A DNA stretch of 64,000 nucleotides. Origin: Cedecea neteri (GTDB lineage Bacteria > Pseudomonadota > Gammaproteobacteria > Enterobacterales > Enterobacteriaceae). The stretch is from contig NZ_CP009451.1 of assembly GCF_000757825.1 (NCBI RefSeq), positions 868,001 to 932,000 of the forward strand, written 5' to 3'. A program made the translations under genes and the position numbers. The notes under the pieces were generated by a model. That model worked only from the letters and a program-made list of their open reading frames with translations, had not been told where the DNA came from and did no database searches. Positions within the stretch are counted from its first letter, which is position 1. The number at the start of each line of letters is the position of its first letter. Shown piece after piece: positions 29,351 through 40,230 of the stretch.

Positions 29351-30487
29351 ATGGGACAGCGTAAAAAATTGAATAAACAGCCACGTTCGCACGACATGCT
29401 GGTCAACCTGGCAGGCGTCGCCAAGAGCTTTGATGGTAAATCTGTAATTTCTGACTTCTCTCTCACCATTAATCATGGTGAATTCCTGACGCTGCTTGGC
29501 CCCTCGGGCTGCGGCAAAACCACCGTACTGCGCCTTATTGCCGGACTCGAAAACGTCGATGCCGGGCACATCACGCTCGATAATCAGGACATCACCCACG
29601 TGCCCGCCGAGCACCGCCACGTGAATACCGTGTTCCAGAGCTACGCCCTTTTTCCGCACATGACGGTGTTTGAAAACGTCGCCTTTGGCCTGCGGATGCA
29701 GAAAACGCCTGCGGCAGAAATCACGCCGCGCGTGACCGAAGCGCTGAAAATGGTGCAGCTGGAAGAATTTGCCCAGCGTAAGCCGAGCCAGCTTTCCGGC
29801 GGCCAGCAGCAGCGTGTGGCTATCGCCCGTGCGGTGGTGAACAAGCCGCGCCTGCTGCTGCTCGACGAGTCGCTGTCGGCGCTGGACTACAAGCTGCGCA
29901 AGCAGATGCAGAACGAACTGAAAGCCCTGCAGCGCAAGCTCGGCATTACGTTTGTGTTCGTCACGCACGATCAGGAAGAAGCCCTCACCATGTCCGACCG
30001 CATCGTGGTGATGCGCGACGGCAGGATTGAGCAGGACGGCACGCCGCGAGAAATTTACGAAGAGCCAAAGAACCTGTTTGTGGCGAGCTTTATCGGCGAG
30101 ATCAACATCTTCGACGCGACGGTTATCGAGCGCAGCGACGAGCAGCGCGTGCTGGCCAACGTCGAAGGCCGCGAGTGTCATATCTTCGTCAGCAAGCCGG
30201 TTACCGCCGGGCAAAGCCTGAAGGTGCTGCTGCGCCCGGAAGATTTGCGCGTGGAAGAGGTTAACGACGCCAGAGAAGTGGACGGGCTGATTGGCTACAT
30301 TCGCGAGCGCAACTATAAAGGCATGACGCTGGAGTCCACCGTCGAGCTGGAAAACGGCAAGATGGTGATGGTCAGCGAGTTCTTTAACGAAGATGACCCG
30401 GACTTCGACCATACGCTTGATCAAAAAATGGCGGTGACCTGGGTAGAAAGCTGGGAGGTTGTGCTGGCAGATGAAACGCTCGCGTAA
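29351..30487 (+). CDS. potA: Spermidine/putrescine ABC importer ATPase PotA
   Basis: A 378-residue ATPase with GPSGCGKTT (Walker A), [16 protein letters not shown] (signature), [18 protein letters not shown] (Walker B) and [10 protein letters not shown] (switch). The TOBE domain at the C-terminus ends in LADETLA. Length and start ([10 protein letters not shown]) match E. coli PotA. It powers polyamine uptake with PotB and PotC; polyamine excess inhibits it allosterically in E. coli. The stop overlaps the potB start. Confidence 0.97.
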   Translation: MGQRKKLNKQPRSHDMLVNLAGVAKSFDGKSVISDFSLTINHGEFLTLLGPSGCGKTTVLRLIAGLENVDAGHITLDNQDITHVPAEHRHVNTVFQSYALFPHMTVFENVAFGLRMQKTPAAEITPRVTEALKMVQLEEFAQRKPSQLSGGQQQRVAIARAVVNKPRLLLLDESLSALDYKLRKQMQNELKALQRKLGITFVFVTHDQEEALTMSDRIVVMRDGRIEQDGTPREIYEEPKNLFVASFIGEINIFDATVIERSDEQRVLANVEGRECHIFVSKPVTAGQSLKVLLRPEDLRVEEVNDAREVDGLIGYIRERNYKGMTLESTVELENGKMVMVSEFFNEDDPDFDHTLDQKMAVTWVESWEVVLADETLA

Positions 30488-31328
30488 ATTCCAGAATGTG
30501 GTAATTGCCACCGTGGTGGGCTGGCTGCTGCTGTTTGTCTTCCTGCCCAACCTGATGATCATCGTCACCAGCTTCCTGACTCGCGATAATGACAACTTCG
30601 TGAGCATGGTCTTCACGCTGGATAACTACACCCGGCTGGCCGACCCGCTGTATGCCGAGGTGCTGCTGCACTCGCTGAACATGGCGGCGATAGCCACGCT
30701 GGCCTGCCTGGTGCTCGGCTACCCTTTTGCCTGGTTTCTGGCGCGGCTGCCGGAAAAGGTGCGCCCGCTGCTGCTCTTCCTGCTGATTGTGCCGTTCTGG
30801 ACCAACTCGCTGATCCGCATTTACGGGCTGAAGATTTTCCTCAGCACCAAGGGCTACCTTAACGAGTTCCTGCTCTGGCTGGGGGTTATCGACACGCCGA
30901 TTCGCATCATGTTCACGCCCGGCGCGGTGATTATCGGCCTGGTGTATATCCTGCTGCCGTTTATGGTGATGCCGCTTTACTCCAGCATTGAGAAGCTGGA
31001 CAAGCCGCTGCTCGAGGCGGCTCGAGATCTCGGGGCCAGCAAGCTGCAAACCTTTATCCGCATTATTCTGCCGCTGACCATGCCGGGGATTGTCGCCGGC
31101 TGCCTGCTGGTAATGCTGCCCGCGATGGGGCTGTTCTATGTGTCGGATCTGATGGGCGGCGCGAAGAACCTGCTGATTGGCAACGTGATTAAGAGCCAGT
31201 TCCTGAACATCCGCGACTGGCCGTTTGGCGCGGCGACGAGTATTACGCTGACGCTGGTAATGGGCCTGATGCTGCTGGTTTACTGGCGCGCGGCGCGCCT
31301 GCTGAATAAAAAGGTGGAACTGGAATGA
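30471..31328 (+). CDS. potB: Spermidine/putrescine ABC permease PotB
   Basis: A 285-residue permease with six helices and the EAA loop [25 protein letters not shown] 30471 lies within the end of potA (17-bp overlap). Length equals E. coli PotB within a few residues. It forms the channel with PotC; both contact PotA. Confidence 0.96.
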   Translation: MKRSRKFQNVVIATVVGWLLLFVFLPNLMIIVTSFLTRDNDNFVSMVFTLDNYTRLADPLYAEVLLHSLNMAAIATLACLVLGYPFAWFLARLPEKVRPLLLFLLIVPFWTNSLIRIYGLKIFLSTKGYLNEFLLWLGVIDTPIRIMFTPGAVIIGLVYILLPFMVMPLYSSIEKLDKPLLEAARDLGASKLQTFIRIILPLTMPGIVAGCLLVMLPAMGLFYVSDLMGGAKNLLIGNVIKSQFLNIRDWPFGAATSITLTLVMGLMLLVYWRAARLLNKKVELE

Positions 31329-32116
31329 TCGGACGCCTGCTTCGCGGCGGCTTTATGTCCGCCATTTACGCTTTTTTGTATATTCCGATCATCATCCTGA
31401 TCGTGAACTCGTTCAACAGCTCGCGCTTCGGCATCAACTGGCAGGGATTCACCACGAACTGGTACAGCCTGCTGATGAATAACGACAGCCTGCTGCAGGC
31501 CGCAAAGCATTCGCTGACGATGGCGGTGTTTTCCGCCAGCGCCGCCACGCTTATCGGCTCGCTTACCGCCGTGGCGCTGTACCGCTACCGCTTTCGCGGC
31601 AAGCCGTTCGTCAGCGGGATGCTGTTTGTGGTGATGATGTCCCCGGACATCGTGATGGCTATCTCGCTGCTGGTGCTGTTTATGCTGCTGGGGGTTTCCC
31701 TCGGCTTCTGGTCGCTGCTGTTTTCCCACATCACCTTCTGCCTGCCGTTTGTGGTGGTCACCGTCTATTCCCGCCTGAAAGGGTTCGACGTGAAGATGCT
31801 GGAAGCGGCGCGTGACCTGGGTGCCAGCGAGCTCACCATTCTGCGCAAGATTATTCTGCCGCTGGCGATGCCTGCCGTGGCGGCGGGCTGGCTGCTAAGC
31901 TTTACCCTGTCGATGGACGATGTGGTGGTATCTTCGTTCGTGACCGGGCCGAGCTACGAGATCCTGCCGCTAAAAATTTACTCGATGGTCAAGGTCGGCG
32001 TTTCGCCGGAAGTGAACGCCCTGGCCACCATTCTGCTGTTACTTTCGCTGGGGCTGGTGATCGCCAGCCAGCTGATTCTTCGTGATAAAACTCAACCTCA
32101 GGGGACGTTAAAATGA
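31325..32116 (+). CDS. potC: Spermidine/putrescine ABC permease PotC
   Basis: A 263-residue permease with six helices and an EAA loop ([22 protein letters not shown]). It overlaps the potB stop by 4 bp (ATGA), and its own stop overlaps potD by 4 bp, so the four pot genes are one translationally coupled unit. Confidence 0.96.
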   Translation: MIGRLLRGGFMSAIYAFLYIPIIILIVNSFNSSRFGINWQGFTTNWYSLLMNNDSLLQAAKHSLTMAVFSASAATLIGSLTAVALYRYRFRGKPFVSGMLFVVMMSPDIVMAISLLVLFMLLGVSLGFWSLLFSHITFCLPFVVVTVYSRLKGFDVKMLEAARDLGASELTILRKIILPLAMPAVAAGWLLSFTLSMDDVVVSSFVTGPSYEILPLKIYSMVKVGVSPEVNALATILLLLSLGLVIASQLILRDKTQPQGTLK

Positions 32117-33159
32117 AAAAATGGCCACGCCACCTGCTTGCTGCGGGCGCTCTGGCGCTCAGCCTCGGCGCCGCTCATGCCGACGACAGCAAGACGCTTT
32201 ATTTCTATAACTGGACCGAGTACGTGCCGCCGGGCCTGTTGGAACAGTTCACCAAAGAGACCGGCATCAAGGTGATTTATTCGACCTACGAGTCGAACGA
32301 AACCATGTACGCCAAGCTCAAGACCTACAAAGACGGCGCGTACGACCTCGTGGTGCCCTCCACCTACTTTGTGGCGAAGATGCGCAAAGAAGGCATGATC
32401 CAGAAGATCGACAAAAGCCAGCTCAGCAACTTTAAAAATCTCGACCCTGACATGCTGAACAAACCGTTCGATCCGAACAACGACTACTCCATCCCGTATA
32501 TCTGGGGCGCCACGGCGATTGGCGTGAACAGCGAAGCCATCGATCCGAAGAGCATCACCAGCTGGGCCGACCTGTGGAAGCCGGAGTATAAGCAAAGCCT
32601 GCTGCTGACCGACGACGCGCGCGAAGTGTTCCAGGTGGCGCTGCGCAAGCTTGGCCTGTCCGGCAACACGACCGACCCGAAAGAGATCGAGGCCGCTTAC
32701 CACGAGCTGCAAAAGCTGATGCCCAACGTGGCGGCGTTCAACTCCGACAACCCGGCCAACCCGTATATGGAAGGCGAAGTAAACCTGGGCATGGTGTGGA
32801 ACGGCTCGGCGTACGTGGCCCGCCAGGCCGGCACGCCGCTGGAGATCGTCTGGCCGAAGGAAGGCGGGATTTTCTGGATGGATAACCTGTCGATTCCGGC
32901 CAACGCCAAAAACGTCGACGGCGCGCTGAAGCTGATCAACTTCCTGCTACGCCCGGACGTGGCGAAACAGGTCGCGGAAACCATCGGCTATCCGACGCCA
33001 AACCTAGAAGCCCGCAAGCTGCTGCCGAAGAACGTGGCGGAAGATAAGTCGTTGTATCCGGATGCGGAAGTGATTAAAGCCGGAGAATGGCAGAACGATG
33101 TGGGTGACGCGAGCGCGCTGTATGAGTCTTATTATCAGCGGTTAAAGACAGGGCGATAG
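32113..33159 (+). CDS. potD: Spermidine/putrescine-binding periplasmic protein PotD
   Basis: A 348-residue protein with signal peptide (MKKWPRHLLAAGALALSLGAAHA, cleavage near 23). The ligand pocket elements YFYNWTEYVPPGL, TYESNETMYAKL and the DVVPSTYF-like YDLVVPSTYFVAKM are intact, as is WGATAIGVN. It delivers spermidine or putrescine to PotBC. It ends at the border of the palindromic, gene-free block. Confidence 0.96.
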   Translation: MKKWPRHLLAAGALALSLGAAHADDSKTLYFYNWTEYVPPGLLEQFTKETGIKVIYSTYESNETMYAKLKTYKDGAYDLVVPSTYFVAKMRKEGMIQKIDKSQLSNFKNLDPDMLNKPFDPNNDYSIPYIWGATAIGVNSEAIDPKSITSWADLWKPEYKQSLLLTDDAREVFQVALRKLGLSGNTTDPKEIEAAYHELQKLMPNVAAFNSDNPANPYMEGEVNLGMVWNGSAYVARQAGTPLEIVWPKEGGIFWMDNLSIPANAKNVDGALKLINFLLRPDVAKQVAETIGYPTPNLEARKLLPKNVAEDKSLYPDAEVIKAGEWQNDVGDASALYESYYQRLKTGR

Positions 33160-33854
33160 GGTTTTGCCTTTTCAGGAGAGAAGTCGTCACTTAGTCAGAA
33201 ACGCTCACGATTATGCACGGCTGCGAATATTCCGTTCACTTCCAGCCCTGCTTTATCTGTCATCACAGAGACGGTGAACGACTCGGGGAAGTCACCGTCA
33301 CTTCCCCGAGACCCCGGACTCCCGGCCAAATAAATCGACCGCTAAAGCGGCAGACCTCCGTTTTATCTCCCAGTCCTGGGTCGCCTGAGATGCGTTCCCG
33401 ACGCTCTCAGCCTCCGGCCGTTCCCGACGTCCGGACACTGGCCAGTCGGAGAGAAAACGGAGGCGATTTAAGCCGGAACTGAGCCTCGCTTCAAGCTCAT
33501 AGCCACGCTGAACATAAAAATTGCTGCAAGCCCCACAGCCACGCACTTGTTCCCGGCTCTCATCGCCCCCGGTTATGACCCAACTCAGGCGGGGTTGAGC
33601 TGCCGGGAGCAGCGAAAGAGAGCGATCGTCGGGAACGAATCGCGAACGACCCCGAATGTTTGGGTGATGGCCGGTGGGTTTACCGCTTCAGCGGCGATGA
33701 GCTCGCCGGGCGCCGGGGCTGTCCGGGGGATGGCGTTATCCCCCGGACACGTTCACCGTGTTCCGAGCGTGCAGGGGAAAAAGTTCTATGGGTGAACGGA
33801 ACAACCATCAGATCAAAGAATTCTTCCGGGGAAATAATGAGAGTCAGCCTCCCA
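33160..33854. repeat. Gene-free block dense in palindromes, possible dispersed element or structured RNA
   Basis: 695 bases without a supported gene between potD and the end of cobB. Perfect hairpins: CTCGGGGAAGT/ACTTCCCCGAG (33282-33292 and 33300-33310) and GTCCGGGGGAT/ATCCCCCGGAC (33721-33731 and 33738-33748). Near-perfect: CCTCCGTTTTATCTCC (33355-33370) with GGAGAGAAAACGGAGG (33448-33463), enclosed by AAATCG/CGATTT (33332-33337, 33464-33469). A motif CGTTCCCGACG occurs at 33393-33403 and 33419-33429, and inverted at 33627-33637. Short frames here have no ribosome binding site and no recognisable family. Confidence 0.6.
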
Positions 33855-34676
33855 CTACAACCCCTTCAAAAGCTTATCCACAAACTCCGGCACCACCTGG
33901 CTCGCCAGCCCGTAGTGCTTCTCTTCAAACTCGCTGCCGACCTGGCTTGGCTCCAGGTTCAGCTCCACGGTGTGTGCCCCCTGCAAACGCGCCTCGTGCA
34001 CAAAGCCCGCCGCCGGGTATACGTGCCCGGAAGTGCCGATGGCAATGAAGTAATCCGCGGTGGCAATCGCCTGATAAATTTCGTCCATGCCCAGCGGCAT
34101 TTCGCCGAACCAGACGATGTGCGGGCGCAGCGCGGCAGAGATCTGGCAGCAGTGGCAGCGGTCTTCCGGAGTAATATCGCCCGTCCAGTCCAGCACCTGG
34201 CCGCTGCTGGCGCAGCGAACCTTCAGTAACTCGCCGTGCATGTGGATGACGTTTTTACTGCCCGCGCGTTCGTGGAGGTTGTCGATGTTCTGGGTGATCA
34301 GCACGAAGTGGTCGCCGAGCGCCTCTTCCAGCTTCGCCAGCGCCAGGTGCGCGGCATTGGGCTGAATTTCCGGTTGCTGGAGCTGACGGCGGCGCTCGTT
34401 GTAAAACCGCTGCACCAGCGCCGGGTCGCGGGCAAAGCCTTCCGGCGTCGCCACGTCTTCGACGCGATGCTCTTCCCACAGCCCGTCGGCGGCTCTGAAG
34501 GTGCGAATGCCTGATTCGGCGGAGATCCCCGCCCCGGTCAGTACGACCACTCTTGGTCTGTCCATCATTTCCGGCCCCAACCTGTCTCTGAAAAAGATAC
34601 GCTGACGCAAACGTTGGCGCAGCAGGCGTTTGTTCTTCCGAAACCGGCTGAGCCGGTGTTGACGACGAGAAAGCAT
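33855..34676 (-). CDS. cobB: NAD-dependent protein deacylase CobB (sirtuin)
   Basis: A 273-residue sirtuin that removes acetyl and succinyl groups from lysines using NAD+. The NAD motifs [32 protein letters not shown], the catalytic His in HMHGELL, and the zinc cysteines (one before CHCC, with the CHCC pair) are intact. Tyr92 and Arg95 (RFYNERRRQ), which give desuccinylase activity, are present. The C-terminus ends at KGL, a few residues short of my recollection of E. coli CobB, at the edge of the palindromic block. Same strand and 3 bp downstream of nagK. Confidence 0.95.
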   Translation of the reverse strand: MLSRRQHRLSRFRKNKRLLRQRLRQRIFFRDRLGPEMMDRPRVVVLTGAGISAESGIRTFRAADGLWEEHRVEDVATPEGFARDPALVQRFYNERRRQLQQPEIQPNAAHLALAKLEEALGDHFVLITQNIDNLHERAGSKNVIHMHGELLKVRCASSGQVLDWTGDITPEDRCHCCQISAALRPHIVWFGEMPLGMDEIYQAIATADYFIAIGTSGHVYPAAGFVHEARLQGAHTVELNLEPSQVGSEFEEKHYGLASQVVPEFVDKLLKGL

Positions 34677-34679
34677 GAC

Positions 34680-35591
34680 TTACTCCGTGTAGTGGAGGAA
34701 TGCCGCGCCACGCATACCGCCTGCGTCACCGTGGCGCGCCTGTTCAATACGCGGCACTGCGGCAACCGGCAGCAGGTACTTCGGCAGGCGCTCCGGCAGT
34801 TGGGCGTAGATATCGCTAAAGTTAGACAATCCTCCGCCAATCACCACCAGATGCGGGTCGATTGAGGTCAATAAATTGCCGAGGCAGGCGGCCAGCAGCT
34901 CCAGGAAGCGGTCCACGTGCTCGATGGCCTGCTCGTCTCCCTGGCGGTAACGGGCAATAATTTCTTTCGCGTCCAGCGGCTCCTGGTAGAAGTGCTGCCA
35001 CAGCCAGGCAAAGCCGCGCCCGGAGAGGTAGTTTTCGATACAGCCGTTTTTACCGCAGCCGCAGCGGGTGAAGGGAATGTCGCGCCCGAGGATTTCCAGC
35101 GCGTCCACCGGCAGGCGGGTATGGCCGAATTCGCCGGTGATGTAGCTGCGCCCGGTGACCGATTTGCCGTTGACGATGATGCCACCGCCGACGCCGGTGC
35201 CGAGGATCAGGCCCATCACTACCGGGTAGTTAAGGAATTCGTCGTCCCAGGCTTCGGAAAGCGTAAAGCAGTTGGCATCGTTGTCGATGCGCACGTCGCG
35301 CTCCAGCATGGCGCTGAGGTCTGCGCGAAGCGGTTTGCCGCTGGCGGCGGGAACGTTAGCGGCGTAAAGCGTGCCGTCGTCGGTTTCCGGCATGCCCGGA
35401 ATGCCGATGCCTACCGAACCGCGGCAGTTAAACTTCTCGTCGGCCTGCGCCACCAGCCCGGCTACCGCGTTGAGGAAATTTTCGTAACTGTCATGAGGAG
35501 TAGCAACCCGGGCTTCCCAAAGTAAACGCCGCTGCTGGTCGTAAACGCCGAGTGCAATCTTAGTGCCGCCGATATCAAATCCGTAATACAT
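34680..35591 (-). CDS. nagK: N-acetyl-D-glucosamine kinase
   Basis: A 303-residue ROK-family kinase that phosphorylates GlcNAc released in peptidoglycan recycling. Opening motif [15 protein letters not shown] binds ATP. The ROK zinc site and catalytic region [11 protein letters not shown] and [17 protein letters not shown] are intact. ATG 35591 is chosen over upstream codons; the gene lies between lolE and cobB, with cobB only 3 bp downstream. Confidence 0.95.
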   Translation of the reverse strand: MYYGFDIGGTKIALGVYDQQRRLLWEARVATPHDSYENFLNAVAGLVAQADEKFNCRGSVGIGIPGMPETDDGTLYAANVPAASGKPLRADLSAMLERDVRIDNDANCFTLSEAWDDEFLNYPVVMGLILGTGVGGGIIVNGKSVTGRSYITGEFGHTRLPVDALEILGRDIPFTRCGCGKNGCIENYLSGRGFAWLWQHFYQEPLDAKEIIARYRQGDEQAIEHVDRFLELLAACLGNLLTSIDPHLVVIGGGLSNFSDIYAQLPERLPKYLLPVAAVPRIEQARHGDAGGMRGAAFLHYTE

Positions 35592-35616
35592 CGCTGCTCC
35601 CAAAAGTTAATTGAAT

Positions 35617-36861
35617 TTATTGTCCGCTTAGCACCCTTGCCGGATCGATATTGCTTGCGCGTCGGGCCGGGTACCAGCTTGCCAGAAGGCTAAGGACCAG
35701 CGCCGTTACCAGGACGTAAACCACGTCCAGCCAGTGCAGCTCAGAAGGTAAGAAATCAATGAAATAAATATCACCGGACAGGAAATTGTGCCCGATGAGT
35801 TTTTCAATCACGCCGATGATGTTGGTCAGCTGCCATGAGGCAAGCACGCCGACCACCACACCGCTGACGCTGCCCAGCAGCCCGGCCAGCAGCCCGTACC
35901 AGACAAAAATAGCGCGGATCAGGCCGTCTTTGGCCCCCAGCGTACGCAGCACCGCGATGTCGCTGCTCTTGTCTTTCACCGCCATGACCAGCGTGGAAAC
36001 GATGTTAAAGCAGGCAACGCCGATGACTAATACCATCGCCAGGTACATGATGGCGCGGATCATCTGGATGTCACGGTACATATAGCCGTAGGTGCCGATC
36101 CAGCTTGAAATATAGACGTAGGAATTGGTGGCTTCGCCCGCGTCATGCACCAGCTTTTGCGCATTAAAGACGTCGTCTACCTTGATGGAGATCCCGGTGA
36201 CGCTGTTGCCCATATCCAGGTAACCCTGCGCATCCTGCATCGGCACCATCGCCAGGCTGTGGTCAAGCTGGCCGCTGAGCGCCAGAATACCTGCCACCTG
36301 AAGGCGCACGCGCTTGGGCTGCATCAGCTTGGTGCCGCCGTCGTTGTTGGGGATCATGATAGACACCCAGTCGCCCTGCTTCACCTTGAGCGCGTCCGCG
36401 ACGCCTTTGCCCATGATGATTTGCTGCTGCCCGGCCTTGAAGTTTGCCCAGGCATTGTTCTGGACGTATTGCGGCAAGGCGCTCAGGCGAGTTTCCTGAG
36501 CCGGATCAACGCCCTTCACTTCGACTGCACGCAGGTTTGCTCCGCTTTCCACCAGCCCGGTAAAGCTGATATACGGCGCGGCGGCCAGGATACCTTTTAC
36601 TTTTTCAACTTTAGGCAGCACGTCCTGCCAGTTGGTAAACGGCTGGTTGACCGGCTTGATATCGCCGTGAGGCACCACGGCAAGAATGCGGTTTTTCAGC
36701 TCGCGCTCGAAGCCGTTCATCGCGCTCAGGCCGACAATCAGCACCGCCACGCCCAGCGCGATGCCGAGCGTGGAGATAACCGAAATCAGCGAAACCATGC
36801 CGCTGCGGCGACGCCCGCGGCTAAAACGCAGGCCAATCAATAAAGAAAGCGGGGAAGCCAT
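35617..36861 (-). CDS. lolE: Lipoprotein-releasing ABC transporter subunit LolE
   Basis: A 414-residue inner-membrane protein with four helices (about 25-47, then three in 265-405) and a large periplasmic domain, the MacB_PCD/FtsX topology. With LolC and LolD it extracts outer-membrane lipoproteins from the inner membrane and passes them to LolA. Its ATG overlaps the lolD stop by 1 bp. Family resemblance to LolC is clear in the N-terminal [15 protein letters not shown]. Confidence 0.96.
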   Translation of the reverse strand: MASPLSLLIGLRFSRGRRRSGMVSLISVISTLGIALGVAVLIVGLSAMNGFERELKNRILAVVPHGDIKPVNQPFTNWQDVLPKVEKVKGILAAAPYISFTGLVESGANLRAVEVKGVDPAQETRLSALPQYVQNNAWANFKAGQQQIIMGKGVADALKVKQGDWVSIMIPNNDGGTKLMQPKRVRLQVAGILALSGQLDHSLAMVPMQDAQGYLDMGNSVTGISIKVDDVFNAQKLVHDAGEATNSYVYISSWIGTYGYMYRDIQMIRAIMYLAMVLVIGVACFNIVSTLVMAVKDKSSDIAVLRTLGAKDGLIRAIFVWYGLLAGLLGSVSGVVVGVLASWQLTNIIGVIEKLIGHNFLSGDIYFIDFLPSELHWLDVVYVLVTALVLSLLASWYPARRASNIDPARVLSGQ

Positions 36862-37565
36862 TACTGCGCTCCCATCAAGGTCAGCTCGTGGGTCAGGCGG
36901 CCATCGCGCATTTCCAGCTGGCGGGACATACGCTTAGCCAGCTGCAGGTCATGGGTGACGACGAGGAAAGCGGTGCCCTGGCGCACGTTCAGCTCGCCAA
37001 GCAGCTCGAAAATACTGTCGGCGTTGCGCGCATCCAGGTTACCGGTTGGCTCATCCGCCAGCACCAGGCGCGGGTTATTCACCAGCGCACGGGCAATCGC
37101 CACGCGCTGACGTTCACCGCCGGACAGTTCAGAAGGTCGGTGGCTGCTGCGGTGATCCAGCCCAACGGCGGCCAGCATCTCCAGCGCGCGCTGCTGCACT
37201 TCTTCGGGTTTTTTCTTGCCGATAAGCAGCGGCATCGCGACGTTTTCCAGCGCGGTGAAATCCGGCAGCAGATGGTGGAACTGATAAATAAAGCCCAGCT
37301 CGCGGTTACGCAATTCCGCCTTCGCCGCCGACGAGAGTTTGCTCATCGCCTGGCCGTTGAATACCACGTCGCCGGAGGTGGGCGTGTCCAGCCCGCCCAG
37401 CAGATGCAGCAAGGTACTTTTGCCAGAGCCGGAGCTGCCGACGATCGCCATCAGTTCGCCCGCGTTGATGCTGAAGCTGACATCGTGCAGCACATCCGTT
37501 TGCACCTTGCCTTCCTGATAGCGTTTGCACAGGTTGTCACACTGCAACAGGACAGAATTACTCAT
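36861..37565 (-). CDS. lolD: Lipoprotein-releasing ABC ATPase LolD
   Basis: A 234-residue ATPase: Walker [26 protein letters not shown], Walker [13 protein letters not shown], and the LolD-typical [22 protein letters not shown] 37565 matches the E. coli protein start; the open frame runs upstream to 37655, but those codons lie inside lolC. Overlaps lolC and lolE at both ends, so lolCDE is one coupled operon. Confidence 0.97.
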   Translation of the reverse strand: MSNSVLLQCDNLCKRYQEGKVQTDVLHDVSFSINAGELMAIVGSSGSGKSTLLHLLGGLDTPTSGDVVFNGQAMSKLSSAAKAELRNRELGFIYQFHHLLPDFTALENVAMPLLIGKKKPEEVQQRALEMLAAVGLDHRSSHRPSELSGGERQRVAIARALVNNPRLVLADEPTGNLDARNADSIFELLGELNVRQGTAFLVVTHDLQLAKRMSRQLEMRDGRLTHELTLMGAQ

Positions 37566-38757
37566 AACGTAAAGCCTCAGCGGGTTGGGTCGCGGCGGCG
37601 CGCCACGAAGGGTAAAGCGTGGACAGCAGAGCAATGGCCATCGCCACAATGGCAATCACCACAACCTGTAACGGCTCGATAGCCACCGGCAGGGCCGCGC
37701 CATCGAGCAGAATGCCGATTACCGGCATTAAATTATTCAGCTGGCTGGCAAGCAGCGCCCCGAGCAAGGCCCCGAGCAAGGCGCCAATCACGCCCGCGCC
37801 CGCGCCCTGAACCATAAACACCGCCATTATCTGGCGGCGGGTCAGCCCCTGGGTTTGCAGAATCGCCACTTCGCCCTGTTTTTCCATCACCAGCAGGCCA
37901 AGCGAGGTAATGATGTTAAACGCGGCGACGGCGACGATCAGGCTCAGCAGCAGGCCCATCATGTTTTTCTCCATGCGCACGGCCTGGAACAGCTCGCCTT
38001 TACGCTCGCGCCAGTCTTTCCATTCGGTGCCCTGCGGCAGCGTTTGCTGGCTCAGCACGTCGACTTTGAGCGGCTCGGCAAGCCACAGGCGCCAGCCGGT
38101 GATATTCCCCGCCGGGTAGCGCATCAGGCGCGAAGCATCCTGCTGGTTAACCAGCATCTGGTAGCCGTCGACTTCACTGCTTGCCGCAAAGGTGCCAATC
38201 ACGGTGAACAGACGCTGGCTCGGCAAACGCCCCATCGGCGTGAACTGGCTGGCGGATGGCACCATGATACGGATAGTTTCACCGCGCTTAACGCCCAGTG
38301 AACCGGCAAGCTGCTCGCCGAGAATGACGTTGTACTTGCCGGCCACCAGGTCGGCCTGCTTGACGTTGACCAGGAACGGAGAAAGCGGGTCTTTTTCGTC
38401 CGGCTCCACGCCCAGCATCACGCCCACGCCCACGCTGCGGGCGCTTTGCAGCACCACGTCCCCGGTGGTCAGCGGCGCAATACGCGTCACGCCCTGAAGC
38501 TTCAGGGAATCGGCGGGAAGTTGTTGAGGATTGATGGAGCCGGACGGCGAGGTGATCAACGCCTGCGGCATCAGCCCCAGGATGTTGTTTTGCAGCTCGC
38601 GCTCGAAGCCATTCATTACCGAAAGGACCGTGACCAGCGCCATAACCCCGAGGGTGATGCCAATCGTCGACAGCCAGGAGACGAAGCGGCCGAAGCGGTC
38701 CGCTGCTCGCCCACGCATGTAGCGCAGGCCTATAAATAACGCGACAGGTTGATACAT
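37558..38757 (-). CDS. lolC: Lipoprotein-releasing ABC transporter subunit LolC
   Basis: A 399-residue protein with the same four-helix FtsX topology as LolE (helices near 28-50 and 270-385). LolC is the subunit that contacts LolA in E. coli. It starts [30 protein letters not shown] and ends in the [19 protein letters not shown] motif of the family. Its stop overlaps lolD by 8 bp. It diverges from ycfT across about 230 bp. Confidence 0.96.
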   Translation of the reverse strand: MYQPVALFIGLRYMRGRAADRFGRFVSWLSTIGITLGVMALVTVLSVMNGFERELQNNILGLMPQALITSPSGSINPQQLPADSLKLQGVTRIAPLTTGDVVLQSARSVGVGVMLGVEPDEKDPLSPFLVNVKQADLVAGKYNVILGEQLAGSLGVKRGETIRIMVPSASQFTPMGRLPSQRLFTVIGTFAASSEVDGYQMLVNQQDASRLMRYPAGNITGWRLWLAEPLKVDVLSQQTLPQGTEWKDWRERKGELFQAVRMEKNMMGLLLSLIVAVAAFNIITSLGLLVMEKQGEVAILQTQGLTRRQIMAVFMVQGAGAGVIGALLGALLGALLASQLNNLMPVIGILLDGAALPVAIEPLQVVVIAIVAMAIALLSTLYPSWRAAATQPAEALRYE

Positions 38758-38991
38758 GAAGTCCGTCTTGTTGCGGGTTGCCTAAGCAAAGATCCTGGAA
38801 GTATACGACACCTCCCCGGCCAAATGAATTCCATCGCCTAAATTATTCCCGTTACTTCTCAAGTGCCTGCAACTTTTCCTAAATTTACCAAATCAGCGCC
38901 AAAAACAGACAATTGAGGTCGTGATCGCCTCGATTTAACACCAGGATAACAGGCCAATCTTTACTGGAGCCCGTAACGACGTGGATATGGC
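38758..38991. other. Divergent promoter region of lolCDE and ycfT
   Basis: 234 bases with no supported ORF and no hairpin with a T-run. It must hold both promoters. Confidence 0.4.
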
Positions 38992-40056
38992 ATGAAGAAA
39001 AAGCAACTCTGGATCAACCAAATCAAAGGATTATGCATTTGCCTGGTAGTTATCTACCATTCGGTGATTACGTTCTACCCTCACCTCACCGCCCTCGGGC
39101 CAGGCCTGAATCAGTACGTCGCCAAGCTGTGGGTTTACCTCAACCTCTACCTCGCCCCCTTCCGTATGCCGGTGTTTTTCTTTATTTCCGGTTACCTGAT
39201 AACCCGCTATATCCATGAGGTCAGGTGGCGAGACAGCGTGGATAAACGGCTGTGGAGCATTTTCTACGTGCTGCTGCTGTGGGGCCTGATTCAGTGGGTC
39301 GCGCTCACACACCTCAACCAGTGGCTGGCGCCGGATCTCGAGCGCAACCCGGCGTCTAACGCCGCCTACGCCGACTCGCTCGGGCAGTTCGCTATCAGTA
39401 TGGCGAAGGCCAGCACCAGCCTGTGGTATCTCTATGCCCTGCTGGTCTACTTCGTGATATTTAAAGCGCTGCGCCGCTACCGCATTCCCGTCCTGATGGT
39501 GCTGATGGGGATCAACGTGGTCATCGCCTTTGCGCCGTTGCCCTGGTGGGGGCTGAACAGCGTGGTGCGCAATATGGTGTATTACGGTCTGGGCGCGTGG
39601 TTTGGCCCTTTGCTGATGGCCTGGATGAAGGACTTCCGCTTTTCGCAACACCCGTTTAGCTGCGCCGCCGTAGCCGTGGGATCGCTGGCACTTTATTTTG
39701 TGAACGTGCCGCTGGTGATTTCTCTGGTGTCGATCGTGGCTATCCTGCGCGTGTTCTACCTGCTGAACGGCTGGCGCGAAGCACGAGAAGACGGCTTCCT
39801 TAACGTTGTCGGCTCCAACACCATCGCCATCTATACTACGCACCGCATTTTGATTGAGGCGTTGAGCCTCGTCATGCTGGCTAAAATCAATGCCGGTGAT
39901 TTTTCCGACTCGCTGGTGCTGGCGATTCTGCTGGTCTATCCGTTTGTCAGCCTCGGCATTTGTACGCTGGTTGGCCTCGGCTTCCGCAAACTTTCCGTGG
40001 CGCTTTTCGGCGACCTGTTTTTCTCGCCTCCCGCCCAAATCGCCGCCCGTTCCTGA
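38992..40056 (+). CDS. ycfT: YcfT acyltransferase-family membrane protein
   Basis: A 354-residue polytopic protein with about ten helices and the acyltransferase_3 hallmark INQIKGLCICLVVIYHS (with the histidine) followed by RMPVFFFISGYL. E. coli YcfT is uncharacterised; related proteins move acyl groups across the membrane. It lies between lolC and mfd as in E. coli. Confidence 0.93.
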   Translation: MKKKQLWINQIKGLCICLVVIYHSVITFYPHLTALGPGLNQYVAKLWVYLNLYLAPFRMPVFFFISGYLITRYIHEVRWRDSVDKRLWSIFYVLLLWGLIQWVALTHLNQWLAPDLERNPASNAAYADSLGQFAISMAKASTSLWYLYALLVYFVIFKALRRYRIPVLMVLMGINVVIAFAPLPWWGLNSVVRNMVYYGLGAWFGPLLMAWMKDFRFSQHPFSCAAVAVGSLALYFVNVPLVISLVSIVAILRVFYLLNGWREAREDGFLNVVGSNTIAIYTTHRILIEALSLVMLAKINAGDFSDSLVLAILLVYPFVSLGICTLVGLGFRKLSVALFGDLFFSPPAQIAARS

Positions 40057-40064
40057 GTATCATG

Positions 40065-40090
40065 GCAGCCTGCTTCGGCGGGTTGCTTTT
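40065..40090 (+). terminator. Terminator of ycfT
   Basis: GCAGCCTGC-TTCG-GCGGGTTGC, two wobble pairs, with TTTT after; UUCG loop, located 9 bp after the ycfT stop. Confidence 0.75.
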
Positions 40091-40230
40091 GCGCGACATA
40101 ACCCCCATTTCGGTGATTCGGTTGCTTATACAAAGCGATCGAGGATAATAATATCCAACTGCTTATCAATGGCTCGCGCACCGTTTGCCCTCAGGCAGAC
40201 GGCACAACCTACGAGATCCTGACGCTTTCT

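Noticed and set aside
29345..30616. A 423-codon open frame antisense to potA
   Set aside because: Shadow of potA and the start of potB; no ribosome binding site or domain.
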